DNA of 64,000 nucleotides from Breoghania sp. L-A4 (GTDB lineage: Bacteria > Pseudomonadota > Alphaproteobacteria > Rhizobiales > Stappiaceae): NCBI RefSeq assembly GCF_003432385.1, contig NZ_CP031841.1:2271579-2335578 (forward strand), in the 5' to 3' direction. The notes under the pieces were generated by a model. That model was not told the origin of the DNA and did no database searches. It worked only from the letters and a program-made list of their open reading frames with translations. The position numbers were made by a program, and so were the translations under genes. Numbering within the stretch: the first letter of the stretch is position 1; the number at the start of each line of letters is the position of its first letter. Below are positions 10,287-20,139 of the stretch, one piece after another.

Positions 10287-11423
10287 ATGGATTTTTTAGT
10301 CGGCATTTGGGACACCATCTGGGGTTACGCCTTGCCATTCCTGTTCGTCCTGACGATCGTCGTCTTTTTCCATGAGATGGGCCATTTCCTCATCGCGCGG
10401 CTGTGCGGCGTGCGGGTTACGGCGTTTTCCGTCGGTTTCGGCCCGGAGCTTCTCGGCTTCAACGACAGCCACGGCACCCGCTGGAAGCTGTCCGCGGTGC
10501 CGCTGGGCGGCTATGTGAAATTCGCCGGTGACGAAAATGCCGCCAGCATGCCGGATCGCGAGGCGGCCGGGCAGATGAGCGAAGAGGAGCTGCGCACCAG
10601 CTTCATCGGCAAGCCTGTCGGCCAGCGCGCCGCCGTCGTCGCCGCCGGACCGATTGCCAACTTCATTCTCGCCATCGTCATCTTCGCCGTGCTGTTTTCC
10701 GTCTACGGGCGCTCCTCCACGCTGCCGCGCGTCGATAGCGTGCAAGCCGAAAGCGCGGCCGCGGAAGCGGGTTTCATGCCGGGCGACGTGGTGCTTTCCA
10801 TCGAAGGCAACGACATCGAGAGCTTCGCCGACATCCAGCGTATCGTCAGCGTCAGCGCGGATCAGCCGCTGACCATCAAGGTTGATCGCGGCGGCGAGGA
10901 AATCGCCCTGGTGGCGACGCCCAAGCGGCGCGAGATCAAGGACCAGTTCGGCAACGTGCAACGCATCGGCCTGCTGGGCCTCGGCCAGCAATCGCGGCCC
11001 GAGGACCGCACGACGAAGAAATTCTCGCCGCCCGAGGCCGTGATCGAGGGCGCGCGGGAGACGTGGTTCGTCGTCGCGCGGACGGCGGGCTATCTGGCTG
11101 GCATCGTCACGGGCCGCGAATCCGCCGATCAGCTCGGCGGGCCCATTCGTGTGGCGCAGTTCTCCGGCCAGGTCGCGACCCTGGGGATCGGCGCGCTGTT
11201 GAATCTGGCCGCGGTGTTGTCGGTCAGCATCGGGTTGATCAACCTGATGCCGGTTCCGATGCTCGACGGTGGACATCTGATGTTTTATGCTTACGAGGCG
11301 TTGCGCGGGCGGCCGCTATCGGAAAAAGTCCAGGATATCGGCTTTCGGATCGGTATCGCGCTGGTGCTGATGCTAATGGTCTTTGCGACATGGAACGATG
11401 TGGTTCACCTGACCACGCAATAG
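10287..11423 (+). CDS. rseP: RIP metalloprotease, site-2 protease RseP
   Basis: Intramembrane zinc protease that cleaves anti-sigma factors and remnant signal peptides in the inner membrane. HEMGH at residues 29-33 in the first membrane segment gives two zinc ligands and the catalytic Glu. A PDZ domain spans about residues 130-200 (AAAEAGFMPGDVVLSIEGND). The third ligand motif is near the end, NLMPVPMLDGGHLMFY. Length 378 is normal. It is followed by bamA, as in most Proteobacteria. The ORF is intact. Confidence 0.96.
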   Translation: MDFLVGIWDTIWGYALPFLFVLTIVVFFHEMGHFLIARLCGVRVTAFSVGFGPELLGFNDSHGTRWKLSAVPLGGYVKFAGDENAASMPDREAAGQMSEEELRTSFIGKPVGQRAAVVAAGPIANFILAIVIFAVLFSVYGRSSTLPRVDSVQAESAAAEAGFMPGDVVLSIEGNDIESFADIQRIVSVSADQPLTIKVDRGGEEIALVATPKRREIKDQFGNVQRIGLLGLGQQSRPEDRTTKKFSPPEAVIEGARETWFVVARTAGYLAGIVTGRESADQLGGPIRVAQFSGQVATLGIGALLNLAAVLSVSIGLINLMPVPMLDGGHLMFYAYEALRGRPLSEKVQDIGFRIGIALVLMLMVFATWNDVVHLTTQ

Positions 11424-11626
11424 CGGCGCGGGGCGCGCGTTATGTCTGTGGTTCGTCCGGTGTGGCGTGGCACGACGGCAACGCACGGCGCGAAAATTAG
11501 CAGCCACGGTGCAAGTGGTTGCTTCCAATCAAAAACCCTGTAAAACGACTGACGGCATTGAAGATTCTGTACCAACAGATCCTTAGTGCCGTCCGGGGGT
11601 CTGAATCATAAAGGCATAGCATCTCT

Positions 11627-13966
11627 ATGCGAGTTTTTCCGAAGCTGTTCCGTGTTGTCGCTCTGGCGATCCTGTGCCTTTCCGCGGGCGCTCTGGCGCC
11701 GAAAGGCGCGTCTTTCCTGGGGTCTTCCCAGGCCGAGGCCGCCGTCGCCCGGTCGATCGCCGTCGAGGGGAACACCCGCGTCGAAGACGATTCGGTGCGT
11801 GCGTATGTGACGATCCAGCCCGGTCGTTCCTATGGTCCCGCGGACGTCGATGAATCGCTGAAGGCGCTGTTCGCCACCGGCCTTTTCGCCGACGTGAAGA
11901 TCGTTCAGCGCGGCGGAACGCTGGTCGTCACCGTCACCGAGAACCCGATCATCAACAAGATCTCCTTCGAGGGGAACAAGCGGCTTTCCGACGAAGCGCT
12001 GACGGGGATCATTCAGTCCACCTCGCGCTCCGTTCTTACCCGCGCCCGCATCCAGAGCGACGTGCAGCGGATCCTCGAGGGCTACCGCCGCTCCGGACGG
12101 TTCCGCGCCGAGGTCGAACCGAAGATCATCGAGCGTTCCAACCGGCGCGCGGATCTGGTGTTCGAGATCAACGAAGGCGACAAGACCGGCGTCGAGCGGA
12201 TCACGTTCATCGGCAACACGAATTTCAGCGATGGCCGTCTGCAGGACGTCATCCGCACCCGCGAGAGCGGGTTCCTGAGCTGGCTGCGCACGTCGGACGT
12301 CTATGATCCCGACCGTCTGAGCGCCGACCAGGAACTGCTGCGCCGCTACTACTACAAGAAGGGCTATGCGGATTTCCGCGTGGTATCCGCCATCGCCGAG
12401 CTCGACCGGGAGCAGAACGTCTTCTACGTGACGTTCACGGTTGATGAGGGCGAGAAGTACACCTTCGGCGACATCGACGTTCAGACCTCGTTGCTCTCGG
12501 TCGATCCCGAGCAGCTGCGCGGCATCGTGCGCACCGATCCGGGCGACACCTACAACTCCGAGCTGGTCGAGAAGTCGCTCGAGGATCTGACGCTGGAAGT
12601 CTCGCGCCAGGGCTTTGCCTTCGCGCAGGTTCGTCCGCGCGGCGATCGCGACTATGAGAACCGCACCATCTCGATCACCTACTACATCGAGGAAGGCCCG
12701 CGGGCCTATGTCGAGCGGATCAACATTCGCGGCAACGACCGGACGCGTGAATACGTGATCCGCCGCGAGTTCGATCTCGCGGAGGGCGACGCCTTCAACC
12801 GCGTGCTGATCGACAAGGCGGAGCGCCGCCTGAAGAACCTGAACTACTTCAAGAACGTGCGCATCACGACCGAGCGCGGCAGCGCGCCGGACCGGGTCGT
12901 GGTCAACGTCGACGTCGAGGAGCAGCCCACGGGTGAAGTGTCCTTCGGTATCGGTTACTCGACGTCCGACGGCGTGATCGGCGATGTGTCGATCACCGAG
13001 AAGAACTTCATGGGACGCGGCCAGTACGTCCGTCTCGCGGTTGGCGGCGGTGCCAACACCCAGACCTACGAGTTCGCTTTCACCGAGCCGTATTTCATGG
13101 GTCGCCGTATCTCGCTGTCGCTGGATGCCTATCGCAAGGTCTACGACAGCACCTCCTCGCGGTCCTATGACGAGGATACGACGGGCGGCGGCTTTGCCTT
13201 CGGCCTGCCGCTGCGCGACGATGAACTGCGTCTGAACCTATTCTACAAGATCTACCAGACCGACATCTCGCTGAGTAATCCTCTGGCGAGCTATTCACTC
13301 GCGGTCCAAAAAGCCGCCGGCACGCGCCTGACGTCGCTGGTCGGCTACTCGCTGGTCTACAACACGCTCGACAACAACAAGGCGCCGCGCGACGGTATTT
13401 TCGGCAAGTTCCAGCAGGAATTCGCCGGTGTTGGCGGAGACTCTCAGTTCATTCGCACCACGGCGGAAGGGCGCATGTATCACGAGATCCTGCCGGAATG
13501 GGGTGTGGTCGGCATGCTGAAGGGCTCCGGCGGGCACATCGTCGGTATCGGCAAGGACCTCAACCTGAACGACCAGTTCTTCAAGGGCGGCGAGACCATC
13601 CGCGGCTTTGAGAGCAGCGGCATTGGTCCGCGCGAGATGGATACCTCCAATCGCGACGCGCTCGGCGGCCGCTTCTTCGTCGCGGCGACGGCAGAGGCGA
13701 CCTTCCCGTTCCCCTATATTCCCAAGGAACTGGGTCTCTCGGGCGCGGTCTTCGCCGACGCGGGTTCTGTCTGGAACACGGATCCGGGTGCGACGACGGC
13801 TACGACCATCAGTTCCAACGGTTTCGATCTTCGCGCATCTGTTGGTGTCGGTATCGAATGGAACTCGCCGTTCGGTCCGCTGCGCGCCGATTTCGCCATC
13901 CCGGTGATGAAGAATGATGCCGACGAGACCCAGGTCTTCCGGCTTGGCGGCGGCACCCGCTTCTAG
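11627..13966 (+). CDS. bamA: Outer membrane protein assembly factor BamA
   Basis: Central pore of the BAM machine that folds beta-barrel proteins into the outer membrane. A signal peptide covers about the first 38 residues, ending near SSQAEA. Five POTRA repeats follow (for example EGNTRVEDDSVRAYV, EGNKRLSDEALTGI, IGNTNFSDGRLQDVI and RGNDRTREYVIRREF). The C-terminal barrel includes ETIRGFESSGIGPR, the loop-6 RGF motif, and ends in Phe as expected for an outer-membrane barrel. 779 residues, typical length, intact. Confidence 0.97.
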   Translation: MRVFPKLFRVVALAILCLSAGALAPKGASFLGSSQAEAAVARSIAVEGNTRVEDDSVRAYVTIQPGRSYGPADVDESLKALFATGLFADVKIVQRGGTLVVTVTENPIINKISFEGNKRLSDEALTGIIQSTSRSVLTRARIQSDVQRILEGYRRSGRFRAEVEPKIIERSNRRADLVFEINEGDKTGVERITFIGNTNFSDGRLQDVIRTRESGFLSWLRTSDVYDPDRLSADQELLRRYYYKKGYADFRVVSAIAELDREQNVFYVTFTVDEGEKYTFGDIDVQTSLLSVDPEQLRGIVRTDPGDTYNSELVEKSLEDLTLEVSRQGFAFAQVRPRGDRDYENRTISITYYIEEGPRAYVERINIRGNDRTREYVIRREFDLAEGDAFNRVLIDKAERRLKNLNYFKNVRITTERGSAPDRVVVNVDVEEQPTGEVSFGIGYSTSDGVIGDVSITEKNFMGRGQYVRLAVGGGANTQTYEFAFTEPYFMGRRISLSLDAYRKVYDSTSSRSYDEDTTGGGFAFGLPLRDDELRLNLFYKIYQTDISLSNPLASYSLAVQKAAGTRLTSLVGYSLVYNTLDNNKAPRDGIFGKFQQEFAGVGGDSQFIRTTAEGRMYHEILPEWGVVGMLKGSGGHIVGIGKDLNLNDQFFKGGETIRGFESSGIGPREMDTSNRDALGGRFFVAATAEATFPFPYIPKELGLSGAVFADAGSVWNTDPGATTATTISSNGFDLRASVGVGIEWNSPFGPLRADFAIPVMKNDADETQVFRLGGGTRF

Positions 13967-13986
13967 CGCGCCGCACTGAATTCGAC

Positions 13987-14023
13987 CGGCCGCCGCTCGT
14001 CAGGGTGGCGGCCGTTTTCGTTT
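13987..14023 (+). terminator. Probable terminator or attenuator between bamA and lpxD
   Basis: CGGCCGCC at 13987-13994 pairs with GGCGGCCG at 14007-14014 and is followed by TTTTCGTTT. It lies about 20 bases after the bamA stop and just before lpxD, so it may lower rather than stop expression of the lipid A genes. Confidence 0.65.
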
Positions 14024-14037
14024 AAGCAAGGGCACAC

Positions 14038-15105
14038 ATGAGCGATCCCATTTTCTTCGCCGCGCCGGGGCCGGTCTCTGTGCGCCAGATCGCCGAATGG
14101 ACCGGTGCCGAAATCGTGCGGGGCGATCCCGAGGCGGAAGTCACGGGCGTGGCGCCTCTCGACGAGGCGTCCGCCGGGGCCCTGGTGTTCATCGACAATC
14201 CGAAATATGCCGCGCTGCTTGAGCAGACCGAGGCGACGGCCTGTCTGGTCGCCAAGCGGTTTCTCGCGCGCGTCCCTGAGGGGGTCACACCGCTTCTGAC
14301 CCAGGAGCCGTACCGGGCGCTGGCGCTGGTCATGGGGCACATGTATCCCGGCGCAATGCGTCCCGAGGGCGCTTTGGGCGCGGGTGGATCGGGTCATGGC
14401 GCCATCGCGGCTGGCGCGCATGTGGATCCCACAGCAAAGCTTGAGCCCGGTGTCACCGTTGAGCCGGGCGCCGTGATCGGCCCGGACGTGGAAATCGGCG
14501 CGGAGACGCTTGTCGGCGCCAATGCCGTGATTTCGGCGGGCTGCCGCATCGGCCGGAACTGCTCGATTGGCCCCAACGTCACCGTTCAGCACACGCTGAT
14601 CGGCGATCGGGTGATCCTGCACCCGGGCGTTCGCCTCGGTCAGGACGGCTTCGGTTTCGCCATGGGGCTGCAGGGGCACCAGAAAGTCCCGCAGATCGGA
14701 CGGGTGGTTATCCAGAACGATGTCGAGATCGGCGGCAACACGACGGTGGACCGCGGTGCAAATCGCGATACGATCATCGGCGAGGGCACCAAGATCGACA
14801 ATCAGGTGCAAATTGGACATAACGTCGTCGTCGGGCGTCATTGCGTCATCGTTTCGCAGGTCGGGATTTCCGGCAGCGCGACGCTTGGCGACTATGTGGC
14901 GATCGGCGGGCAAAGCGGCGTCAATGGACATGTGAGCATTGGCATGGGCGCGCAAATTGCGGCGGTCAGTGTCGTACGGGATGACATTCCGGCCGGCGGC
15001 CGGTATGGCGGGGTTCCCGCCAAGCCGGTCAAGGAATGGTTCCGGGAAATGGCGGCCCTGAAGAGGCTCGCTCAAAAAGGAAACACCAAATCCGACGCGG
15101 ATTGA
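14038..15105 (+). CDS. lpxD: UDP-3-O-(3-hydroxyacyl)glucosamine N-acyltransferase
   Basis: Third step of lipid A synthesis: N-acylation of UDP-3-O-acyl-glucosamine from acyl-ACP. An N-terminal uridine-binding domain (about residues 1-100) precedes a left-handed beta-helix of hexapeptide repeats, for example VDPTAKLEPGVTVEPGAVIG and IGAETLVGANAVISAGCRIG. The catalytic His region is in QIGHNVVVGRHCVIVSQVG. 355 residues. First gene of an lpxD-fabZ-lpxA-lpxI-lpxB run. Confidence 0.96.
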   Translation: MSDPIFFAAPGPVSVRQIAEWTGAEIVRGDPEAEVTGVAPLDEASAGALVFIDNPKYAALLEQTEATACLVAKRFLARVPEGVTPLLTQEPYRALALVMGHMYPGAMRPEGALGAGGSGHGAIAAGAHVDPTAKLEPGVTVEPGAVIGPDVEIGAETLVGANAVISAGCRIGRNCSIGPNVTVQHTLIGDRVILHPGVRLGQDGFGFAMGLQGHQKVPQIGRVVIQNDVEIGGNTTVDRGANRDTIIGEGTKIDNQVQIGHNVVVGRHCVIVSQVGISGSATLGDYVAIGGQSGVNGHVSIGMGAQIAAVSVVRDDIPAGGRYGGVPAKPVKEWFREMAALKRLAQKGNTKSDAD

Positions 15106-15254
15106 AGCGCCGAGACACAACACGCGGCGCTACTGATCGCCAACCGATCGCCGCTGTTGATCGAATTTGACGCCGCTGGAGTGTCGCGCAGCCGCGCGGG
15201 ACAACCGGTGGTCTGATTTCGCGCGGCACGCCCGTTGATGCGATGAGGCTAGAC

Positions 15255-15716
15255 ATGACTGACGATGCCAAGACGACGATGAACAGCGCCGATATCGGGC
15301 GAATCCTGAAGCTGCTCCCGCACCGCTATCCGTTCCTGCTGGTCGACCGGATCATCGAGATGAATGGTGATGACAGTTGTATCGGGATCAAGAACGTGAC
15401 GATCAACGAGCCGCATTTTCAGGGCCATTTTCCCGAAATGCCGGTCATGCCGGGCGTGCTGCTGATCGAAGGCATGGCGCAGACCGCCGGCGCCCTGTGC
15501 CTCTGGGCGCGTGACAACGAAGCGCAGCAGCTTGTGTATTTCATGACCATCGACAAGGCGAAGTTCCGCAAGCCGGTGGTGCCGGGCGACCGGGTCGAGT
15601 ACCACATGACCAAGATCCGCAGCCGCGGCAGCATCTGGAAGTTCCGCGGCGAGGCGATGGTCGATGGCGGCCTCGTCGCCGAGGCGGACATCAGCGCGAT
15701 GATGGTTGACGGATAG
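15255..15716 (+). CDS. fabZ: 3-hydroxyacyl-ACP dehydratase FabZ
   Basis: Dehydrates 3-hydroxyacyl-ACP in fatty acid elongation and so competes with LpxA/LpxD for hydroxyacyl chains. The hot-dog fold core is [12 protein letters not shown] and [20 protein letters not shown], carrying the catalytic His and Glu. I start at the second ATG (15255) because GAGG at 15245-15248 is well spaced for it; the ATG at 15243 would lack a site. 153 residues, normal length. Confidence 0.96.
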   Translation: MTDDAKTTMNSADIGRILKLLPHRYPFLLVDRIIEMNGDDSCIGIKNVTINEPHFQGHFPEMPVMPGVLLIEGMAQTAGALCLWARDNEAQQLVYFMTIDKAKFRKPVVPGDRVEYHMTKIRSRGSIWKFRGEAMVDGGLVAEADISAMMVDG

Positions 15717-15723
15717 TCCACGC

Positions 15724-16518
15724 ATGACAACGCTCCATTCTACGGCTGTGGTCGATCCCGGCGCCACCATCGGCGCTGGCGTGGAAATCGGCCCGTTCTG
15801 CGTGGTTGGTCCGAACGTGACGCTCGGTGACGGCGTGGTGCTGACCTCGCATGTTGTCGTTGAGGGGCACACGGACATCGGGCCGGGCACGCGCATCTTT
15901 CCCTTCGCCAGCATTGGCCACGCGCCGCAGGACCTCAAGTTCGGCGGCGAGGTGACCCGGCTGGTCATCGGCGCCAAAACCGTGATCCGCGAGCACGTGA
16001 CCATGAATCCGGGCACGGCCGGCGGCGGCGGGCTCACGGAAATCGGCGACAACTGCCTGATCATGGTCGGCGCGCATGTGGCGCATGATTGCCGGGTCGG
16101 CAACAACGTCATCCTCGTCAATAACGCGACGCTGGGCGGCCATGTGGTCATCGGCGATCACGTGATCGTCGGCGGCCTGACGGCGGTGCATCAGTTCGTG
16201 CGCATCGGCAAGCATGCGATGATCGGCGGCATGAGCGGCATTGAAACCGATGTCATCCCCTATGGCTCGGCGATCGGCAATCGGGCCTATCTGGGCGGCC
16301 TCAACCTGGTTGGCCTGCGCCGGCGCAACATGCCGCGCGAAGACATCCACGGCCTGCGCGCCGCCTACAAGGCGCTGTTCGAGGGCGAGGGCACCCTGAG
16401 CGAACGCGCGGCGACGCTGCGCGAGACAGCCGGCGACAACACGCTGATCCGCGATGTGGTCGATTTCATCCTCGCGGACAGCGACCGCAATTTCTGCACG
16501 CCGCGCGGCGCGCGCTGA
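15724..16518 (+). CDS. lpxA: UDP-N-acetylglucosamine acyltransferase
   Basis: First committed step of lipid A synthesis, transfer of a 3-hydroxyacyl chain to UDP-GlcNAc. The trimeric beta-helix repeats are clear (HSTAVVDPGATIGAGVEIGP), and the catalytic His is in MVGAHVAHDCRVGNNVIL. The C-terminal helical part begins at RRRNMPREDIHGLRAAYKAL. The ATG at 15724 begins eight bases after the fabZ stop; a TTG at 15706 inside fabZ is an alternative start. 264 residues, normal length. Confidence 0.96.
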   Translation: MTTLHSTAVVDPGATIGAGVEIGPFCVVGPNVTLGDGVVLTSHVVVEGHTDIGPGTRIFPFASIGHAPQDLKFGGEVTRLVIGAKTVIREHVTMNPGTAGGGGLTEIGDNCLIMVGAHVAHDCRVGNNVILVNNATLGGHVVIGDHVIVGGLTAVHQFVRIGKHAMIGGMSGIETDVIPYGSAIGNRAYLGGLNLVGLRRRNMPREDIHGLRAAYKALFEGEGTLSERAATLRETAGDNTLIRDVVDFILADSDRNFCTPRGAR

Positions 16519-16533
16519 GCCGGAGGCGGCCGC

Positions 16534-17427
16534 ATGGCGGACACACCGATTGGCGCGGATGCTCCGGTGGCGGTGATTGCCGGCAGCGGCACGCTGCCGG
16601 TCGAGGTCATCGAGGCGGCGCAGGCGCGGGGTCTGCCGGTCTTTATCGTCGCCATCAAGGGCGAGGCGGATGAGGCGCTGAAAGCGCATGATCCGCTGTG
16701 GCTCGACTGGGGCCAGATCGGCAAGCTGATTTCCAGCCTGAAAGCCGCGGGCGTCCGCGACATTGTGCTCATCGGCGGTATTTCCCGCCGCCCCAGCTTC
16801 AAATCCATTGTCGGCGATACTGGAACGATGATGCGGCTGCCGCGCATCATCAGGACGCTCGCGCGTGGCGACGACGGTCTGCTGCAGGGCGTCATCCGGC
16901 TGTTCGAGGCCGAGGGATTCCGCATCATCGGCGCCCATGAAATCGCGCCCGCGCTGCTGGCGCCTCCGGGCGCACTCGGTGTGCGGACACCGGATGAGAG
17001 CCATCTGCGCGACATCGCCCTGGGCGTGCGCGCCGCGCGGCGCCTCGGGGCGCTGGACATTGGCCAGGGAGCGGTGGTCGTCAACGGGCGCGTGGTCGCC
17101 GTGGAGGCGGCGGAAGGAACCGACGGCATGCTCAGACGCTGCGCCGAGCTGCGGGCCGCCGGCCGGATCAAATGGACCGGCCGCGCCGGCGTTCTCGTGA
17201 AATGCGTCAAGCCGCAGCAGGATCTGCGCGTGGACCTCCCGTCGATCGGTGCGCGCACGGTCGAGCTCGCGGCGCAGGCCGGGCTCGCCGGCATTGCGGT
17301 GGACGCCGGCCGGGTCCTGGCGGCGGGGCGCGCCGCCCTGGTGTCTAAGGCGGACGCGGCGGGGCTTTTCGTCACGGGCATCGCGGCGGACGATTTCGCA
17401 AATATCGGGGACGCGGCGGATGACTGA
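16534..17427 (+). CDS. lpxI: UDP-2,3-diacylglucosamine pyrophosphatase LpxI
   Basis: Hydrolyses UDP-2,3-diacylglucosamine to lipid X and UMP. LpxI replaces LpxH in many alphaproteobacteria. The 297-residue product has the N-terminal domain start VAVIAGSGTLPVEVIEAA and VLIGGISRRPSF, and the C-terminal DUF1009 domain with DIGQGAVVVNGRVVAVEAAE, GTDGMLRRCAELR and VKCVKPQQDLRVDLPSIG. It sits between lpxA and lpxB, which fits the pathway, and overlaps lpxB by eight bases. Confidence 0.94.
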   Translation: MADTPIGADAPVAVIAGSGTLPVEVIEAAQARGLPVFIVAIKGEADEALKAHDPLWLDWGQIGKLISSLKAAGVRDIVLIGGISRRPSFKSIVGDTGTMMRLPRIIRTLARGDDGLLQGVIRLFEAEGFRIIGAHEIAPALLAPPGALGVRTPDESHLRDIALGVRAARRLGALDIGQGAVVVNGRVVAVEAAEGTDGMLRRCAELRAAGRIKWTGRAGVLVKCVKPQQDLRVDLPSIGARTVELAAQAGLAGIAVDAGRVLAAGRAALVSKADAAGLFVTGIAADDFANIGDAADD

Positions 17428-18595
17428 GCCGGACAAGGCGTTTTCGGTGTTCATCGTGATCGGCGAGGAATCCGGCGACCAGCTCGGCGCGGGCCTCGTG
17501 CAAGCCTTGCGCGAGCGCCACGGAGCCAACGTCTCGTTTCTGGGGACGGCTGGCAGCCGGATGGAGGCGGCGGGGCTCACAAGCCTGTTTCCGCTCGAGG
17601 ACGTGGCCGTCATGGGCATGACCGCCGTCCTGGGGCAGCTGCCGACCATCGTCCGGCGCGTCTACCAGACCGTGGACGCGGTCGTTAACGCCGATCCGGA
17701 CGTGCTGGTGATCATCGACAGTCCCGATTTCACCCACAGCGTCGCCAAGCGGGTGCGCAAGCGGGCGCCGCATATACCCATCGTCGATTACGTGTCGCCG
17801 TCGGTCTGGGCCTGGCGGCCGGGCAGGGCGCGGAAGATGGCGCGCTACATCGATCATCTTCTGGCGATCCTGCCGTTTGAACCGGGAGTGCACGAGACGC
17901 TGGGCGGGCCGCCGTGCAGCTATGTCGGGCACCCGCTGATCGAGCGGCTCGCGGAGCTGCGCCCGGCACCGGGTGAGCGAACGGCCGATGCGCCTTCGCT
18001 CCTGGTGCTGCCGGGCAGCCGGTCCAGCGAGGTCTCGCGGCTGCTGGAGCCGTTTGGCGAGACGGTGGCGCGCGTTGCGGCCGTGCATCCCGGGCTCGAG
18101 GTGATGATCCCTTGCGTGCCGCATCTCGCCGAGCGCATTCGCGCGCAGACCGCGACGTGGGCCGTGCGCCCGCGGATCGTGCTTGGCGAGGCGGACAAGT
18201 TCGCGGCCTTCCGCAAGGCCCGCGCGGCGCTTGCCGCGTCGGGTACCGTGACGCTCGAGCTGGCGATTTCCGGCGTGCCCATGGCGGTGGCCTACAAGCT
18301 CGACTGGTTCTATCGCCGGGTGAAGGACCTGCACCGCTTCATCCCCATCGCGTCGGTCACGTCCATGGTGCTGCCCAATATCATCCTGGAAGACAATGTG
18401 GTGCCGGAGTTCCTCGACGCGGACGTCAACGCCGATGTGCTGGCGCCGGTGGTGCTGGATCTTCTGGACGGCTCGGAGGCGCGCGCGCGTCAGCTTGCGG
18501 CGTTCTCCACGCTGGAAGCGCGCATGCTGCTCGACGGCGGTGAAAAGCCCCGCGCCCGCGCGGCCCGCATCGTGTCCGAAGTCGCGGGACGGTAG
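17420..18595 (+). CDS. lpxB: Lipid-A-disaccharide synthase
   Basis: GT19 glycosyltransferase that joins lipid X to UDP-2,3-diacylglucosamine to form the lipid A disaccharide at the inner membrane. 391 residues. Visible family motifs are FIVIGEESGDQLGAGLVQAL, DSPDFTHSVAKRVRK, YVSPSVWAWRPGRARKM and YVGHPLIERL, with LLVLPGSRSSEVSRLL in the C-terminal domain. The ATG at 17420 lies within the lpxI end; the open frame upstream belongs to lpxI on another frame. Last gene of the lipid A run. Confidence 0.96.
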   Translation: MTEPDKAFSVFIVIGEESGDQLGAGLVQALRERHGANVSFLGTAGSRMEAAGLTSLFPLEDVAVMGMTAVLGQLPTIVRRVYQTVDAVVNADPDVLVIIDSPDFTHSVAKRVRKRAPHIPIVDYVSPSVWAWRPGRARKMARYIDHLLAILPFEPGVHETLGGPPCSYVGHPLIERLAELRPAPGERTADAPSLLVLPGSRSSEVSRLLEPFGETVARVAAVHPGLEVMIPCVPHLAERIRAQTATWAVRPRIVLGEADKFAAFRKARAALAASGTVTLELAISGVPMAVAYKLDWFYRRVKDLHRFIPIASVTSMVLPNIILEDNVVPEFLDADVNADVLAPVVLDLLDGSEARARQLAAFSTLEARMLLDGGEKPRARAARIVSEVAGR

Positions 18596-18626
18596 CTCCG
18601 GCGCAGGATTCCAAAACCCAAGAAAC

Positions 18627-18653
18627 AAAAAAAGGCGGACCGATTGGCCCGCC
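18627..18653. repeat. First copy of a duplicated terminator-like sequence
   Basis: Seven A residues followed by GGCGGACCGATTGGCCCGCC. The same 20-base core preceded by six A recurs at 18802-18821. This copy lacks the T-run on the plus side (GTGAGCG follows), so it is complete only for minus-strand reading. The two copies flank a composite palindromic element. Confidence 0.75.
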
Positions 18654-18690
18654 GTGAGCGCGATGGCACAGTCTGAATGACTGTTTGTTC

Positions 18691-18765
18691 GTCATGGTCG
18701 GGCCTGTCCCGACCATCCATAAGTCTCTGAAAACATGGATCCTCGGCACAAGGCCGAGGACGACG
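18691..18765. repeat. Dispersed composite palindromic element, copy A
   Basis: Two palindromes joined by AAGTCTCTGA: ATGGTCGGG with CCCGACCAT (18694-18716) and CCTCGGC with GCCGAGG (18741-18759). The right half, ATGGATCCTCGGCACAAGGC onward, recurs in the opposite orientation at 50940-50975 with one or two differences. It resembles the extragenic palindromes common in alphaproteobacterial genomes. It has no coding content. Confidence 0.75.
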
Positions 18766-18795
18766 ACCGAGGGGATTTTTCGGCTTCGTCGGCAG

Positions 18796-18826
18796 AAAAA
18801 AGGCGGACCGATTGGCCCGCCTTTTT
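18796..18826. terminator. Bidirectional terminator between lpxB and gltA (second copy)
   Basis: Six A, the stem GGCGGACC-GATT-GGCCCGCC with one mismatch, then five T. It can act for lpxB on the plus strand and for gltA on the minus strand, since the genes converge here and gltA ends 20 bases further on. Confidence 0.85.
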
Positions 18827-18846
18827 CGCGTTCATGACGCTTCGTG

Positions 18847-20139
18847 TCAGCGGCGCTGGCCGCTCTGCACGTAGTCGCGCGGCGCCGCGCCGGTGTAGAG
18901 CTGGCGGGGGCGGCCGATCTTCTGCGAGGGATCTTCGACCATTTCCTTCCACTGGGCGATCCAGCCGACCGTGCGGGCCAGCGAAAACAGCACCGTGAAC
19001 ATGGTGGTCGGGAAGCCGAGCGCGCGCAGGGTGATGCCCGAGTAGAAATCGATGTTCGGGTAGAGCTTCTTCTCGATGAAATACTCGTCCGACAGCGCGA
19101 TCCGCTCCAGTTCCATGGCGACGTCGAGCAGCGGATCGTCCTTGATGCCGAGCTCGCTGAGCACCTCGTGGCAGGTCTTCTGCATGATCTTGGCGCGCGG
19201 ATCATAGTTCTTGTAGACCCGGTGACCGAAGCCCATCAGGCGGAAGGGATCGTCCTTGTCCTTGGCGCGCGCGATGTATTCCGGAATCCGGTCCACGGTA
19301 CCGATTTCCTCAAGCATGTTGAGGGCCGCCTCGTTGGCGCCGCCGTGCGCCGGGCCCCACAGGCAGGCGATGCCGGCCGCGATGCAGGCGAACGGGTTGG
19401 CGCCCGAGGAGCCGGCCAGACGCACCGTCGAGGTGGAGGCGTTCTGCTCGTGATCGGCGTGCAGGATGAAGATCCGGTCCATGGCGCGGGCCAGCACGGG
19501 GTTCACCTTGTATTCCTCGCAAGGAACCGAGAAGCACATCTGCAGGAAGTTGGCCGAGTAGTCCAGGTCGTTGCGCGGATACACGAACGGCTGGCCGATG
19601 TGGTACTTGAAGGCCATGGCGGCGATCGTCGGCATCTTGGCGATCATGCGCAGGCTCGCGACCATGCGCTGGTGCGGATCGGAGATGTCCGTGGAGTCGT
19701 GGTAGAAGGCGGACAGCGCGCCGACCACACCGCACATGACGGCCATTGGGTGGGCGTCGCGGCGGAAGCCGGAGAAGAAGCGCGACATCTGCTCGTGCAG
19801 CATTGTGTGGTAGGTCACGCGCTTGACGAAGTCGTCCTTCTGCGTCGGCGTCGGCAACTCGCCATAGAGCAGCAGGTAGCAGGTCTCGAGGAAATCGCCG
19901 TTGTCGGCCAGCTGGTCGATCGGATAGCCGCGATACAGCAGCGTGCCTTCATCGCCGTCGATGTAGGTGATCTTGGATTCGCACGATGCGGTGGAGGTGA
20001 ATCCCGGATCGTAGGTGAAGCGGCCTGTCTGTCCATAGAGGGAGCCGATGTTGATGACGTCCGGACCGACCGTTCCGCTCTTGATCGTCAGATCCCAGCT
20101 CTCGTTTCCGATGTTCAAGGTCGCTTTTTTGTCGCTCAT
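18847..20139 (-). CDS. gltA: Citrate synthase
   Basis: Condenses acetyl-CoA and oxaloacetate, entry reaction of the TCA cycle. The 430-residue product is the type II (hexameric, NADH-regulated) form. Active-site regions are [20 protein letters not shown] and [13 protein letters not shown] with the catalytic histidines, and [18 protein letters not shown]. The N-terminal beta domain ([19 protein letters not shown]) is present. Start at 20139 is set by AAGGGG seven bases upstream; an in-frame start at 20172 has no such site. It is transcribed toward lpxB. Confidence 0.97.
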   Translation of the reverse strand: MSDKKATLNIGNESWDLTIKSGTVGPDVINIGSLYGQTGRFTYDPGFTSTASCESKITYIDGDEGTLLYRGYPIDQLADNGDFLETCYLLLYGELPTPTQKDDFVKRVTYHTMLHEQMSRFFSGFRRDAHPMAVMCGVVGALSAFYHDSTDISDPHQRMVASLRMIAKMPTIAAMAFKYHIGQPFVYPRNDLDYSANFLQMCFSVPCEEYKVNPVLARAMDRIFILHADHEQNASTSTVRLAGSSGANPFACIAAGIACLWGPAHGGANEAALNMLEEIGTVDRIPEYIARAKDKDDPFRLMGFGHRVYKNYDPRAKIMQKTCHEVLSELGIKDDPLLDVAMELERIALSDEYFIEKKLYPNIDFYSGITLRALGFPTTMFTVLFSLARTVGWIAQWKEMVEDPSQKIGRPRQLYTGAAPRDYVQSGQRR

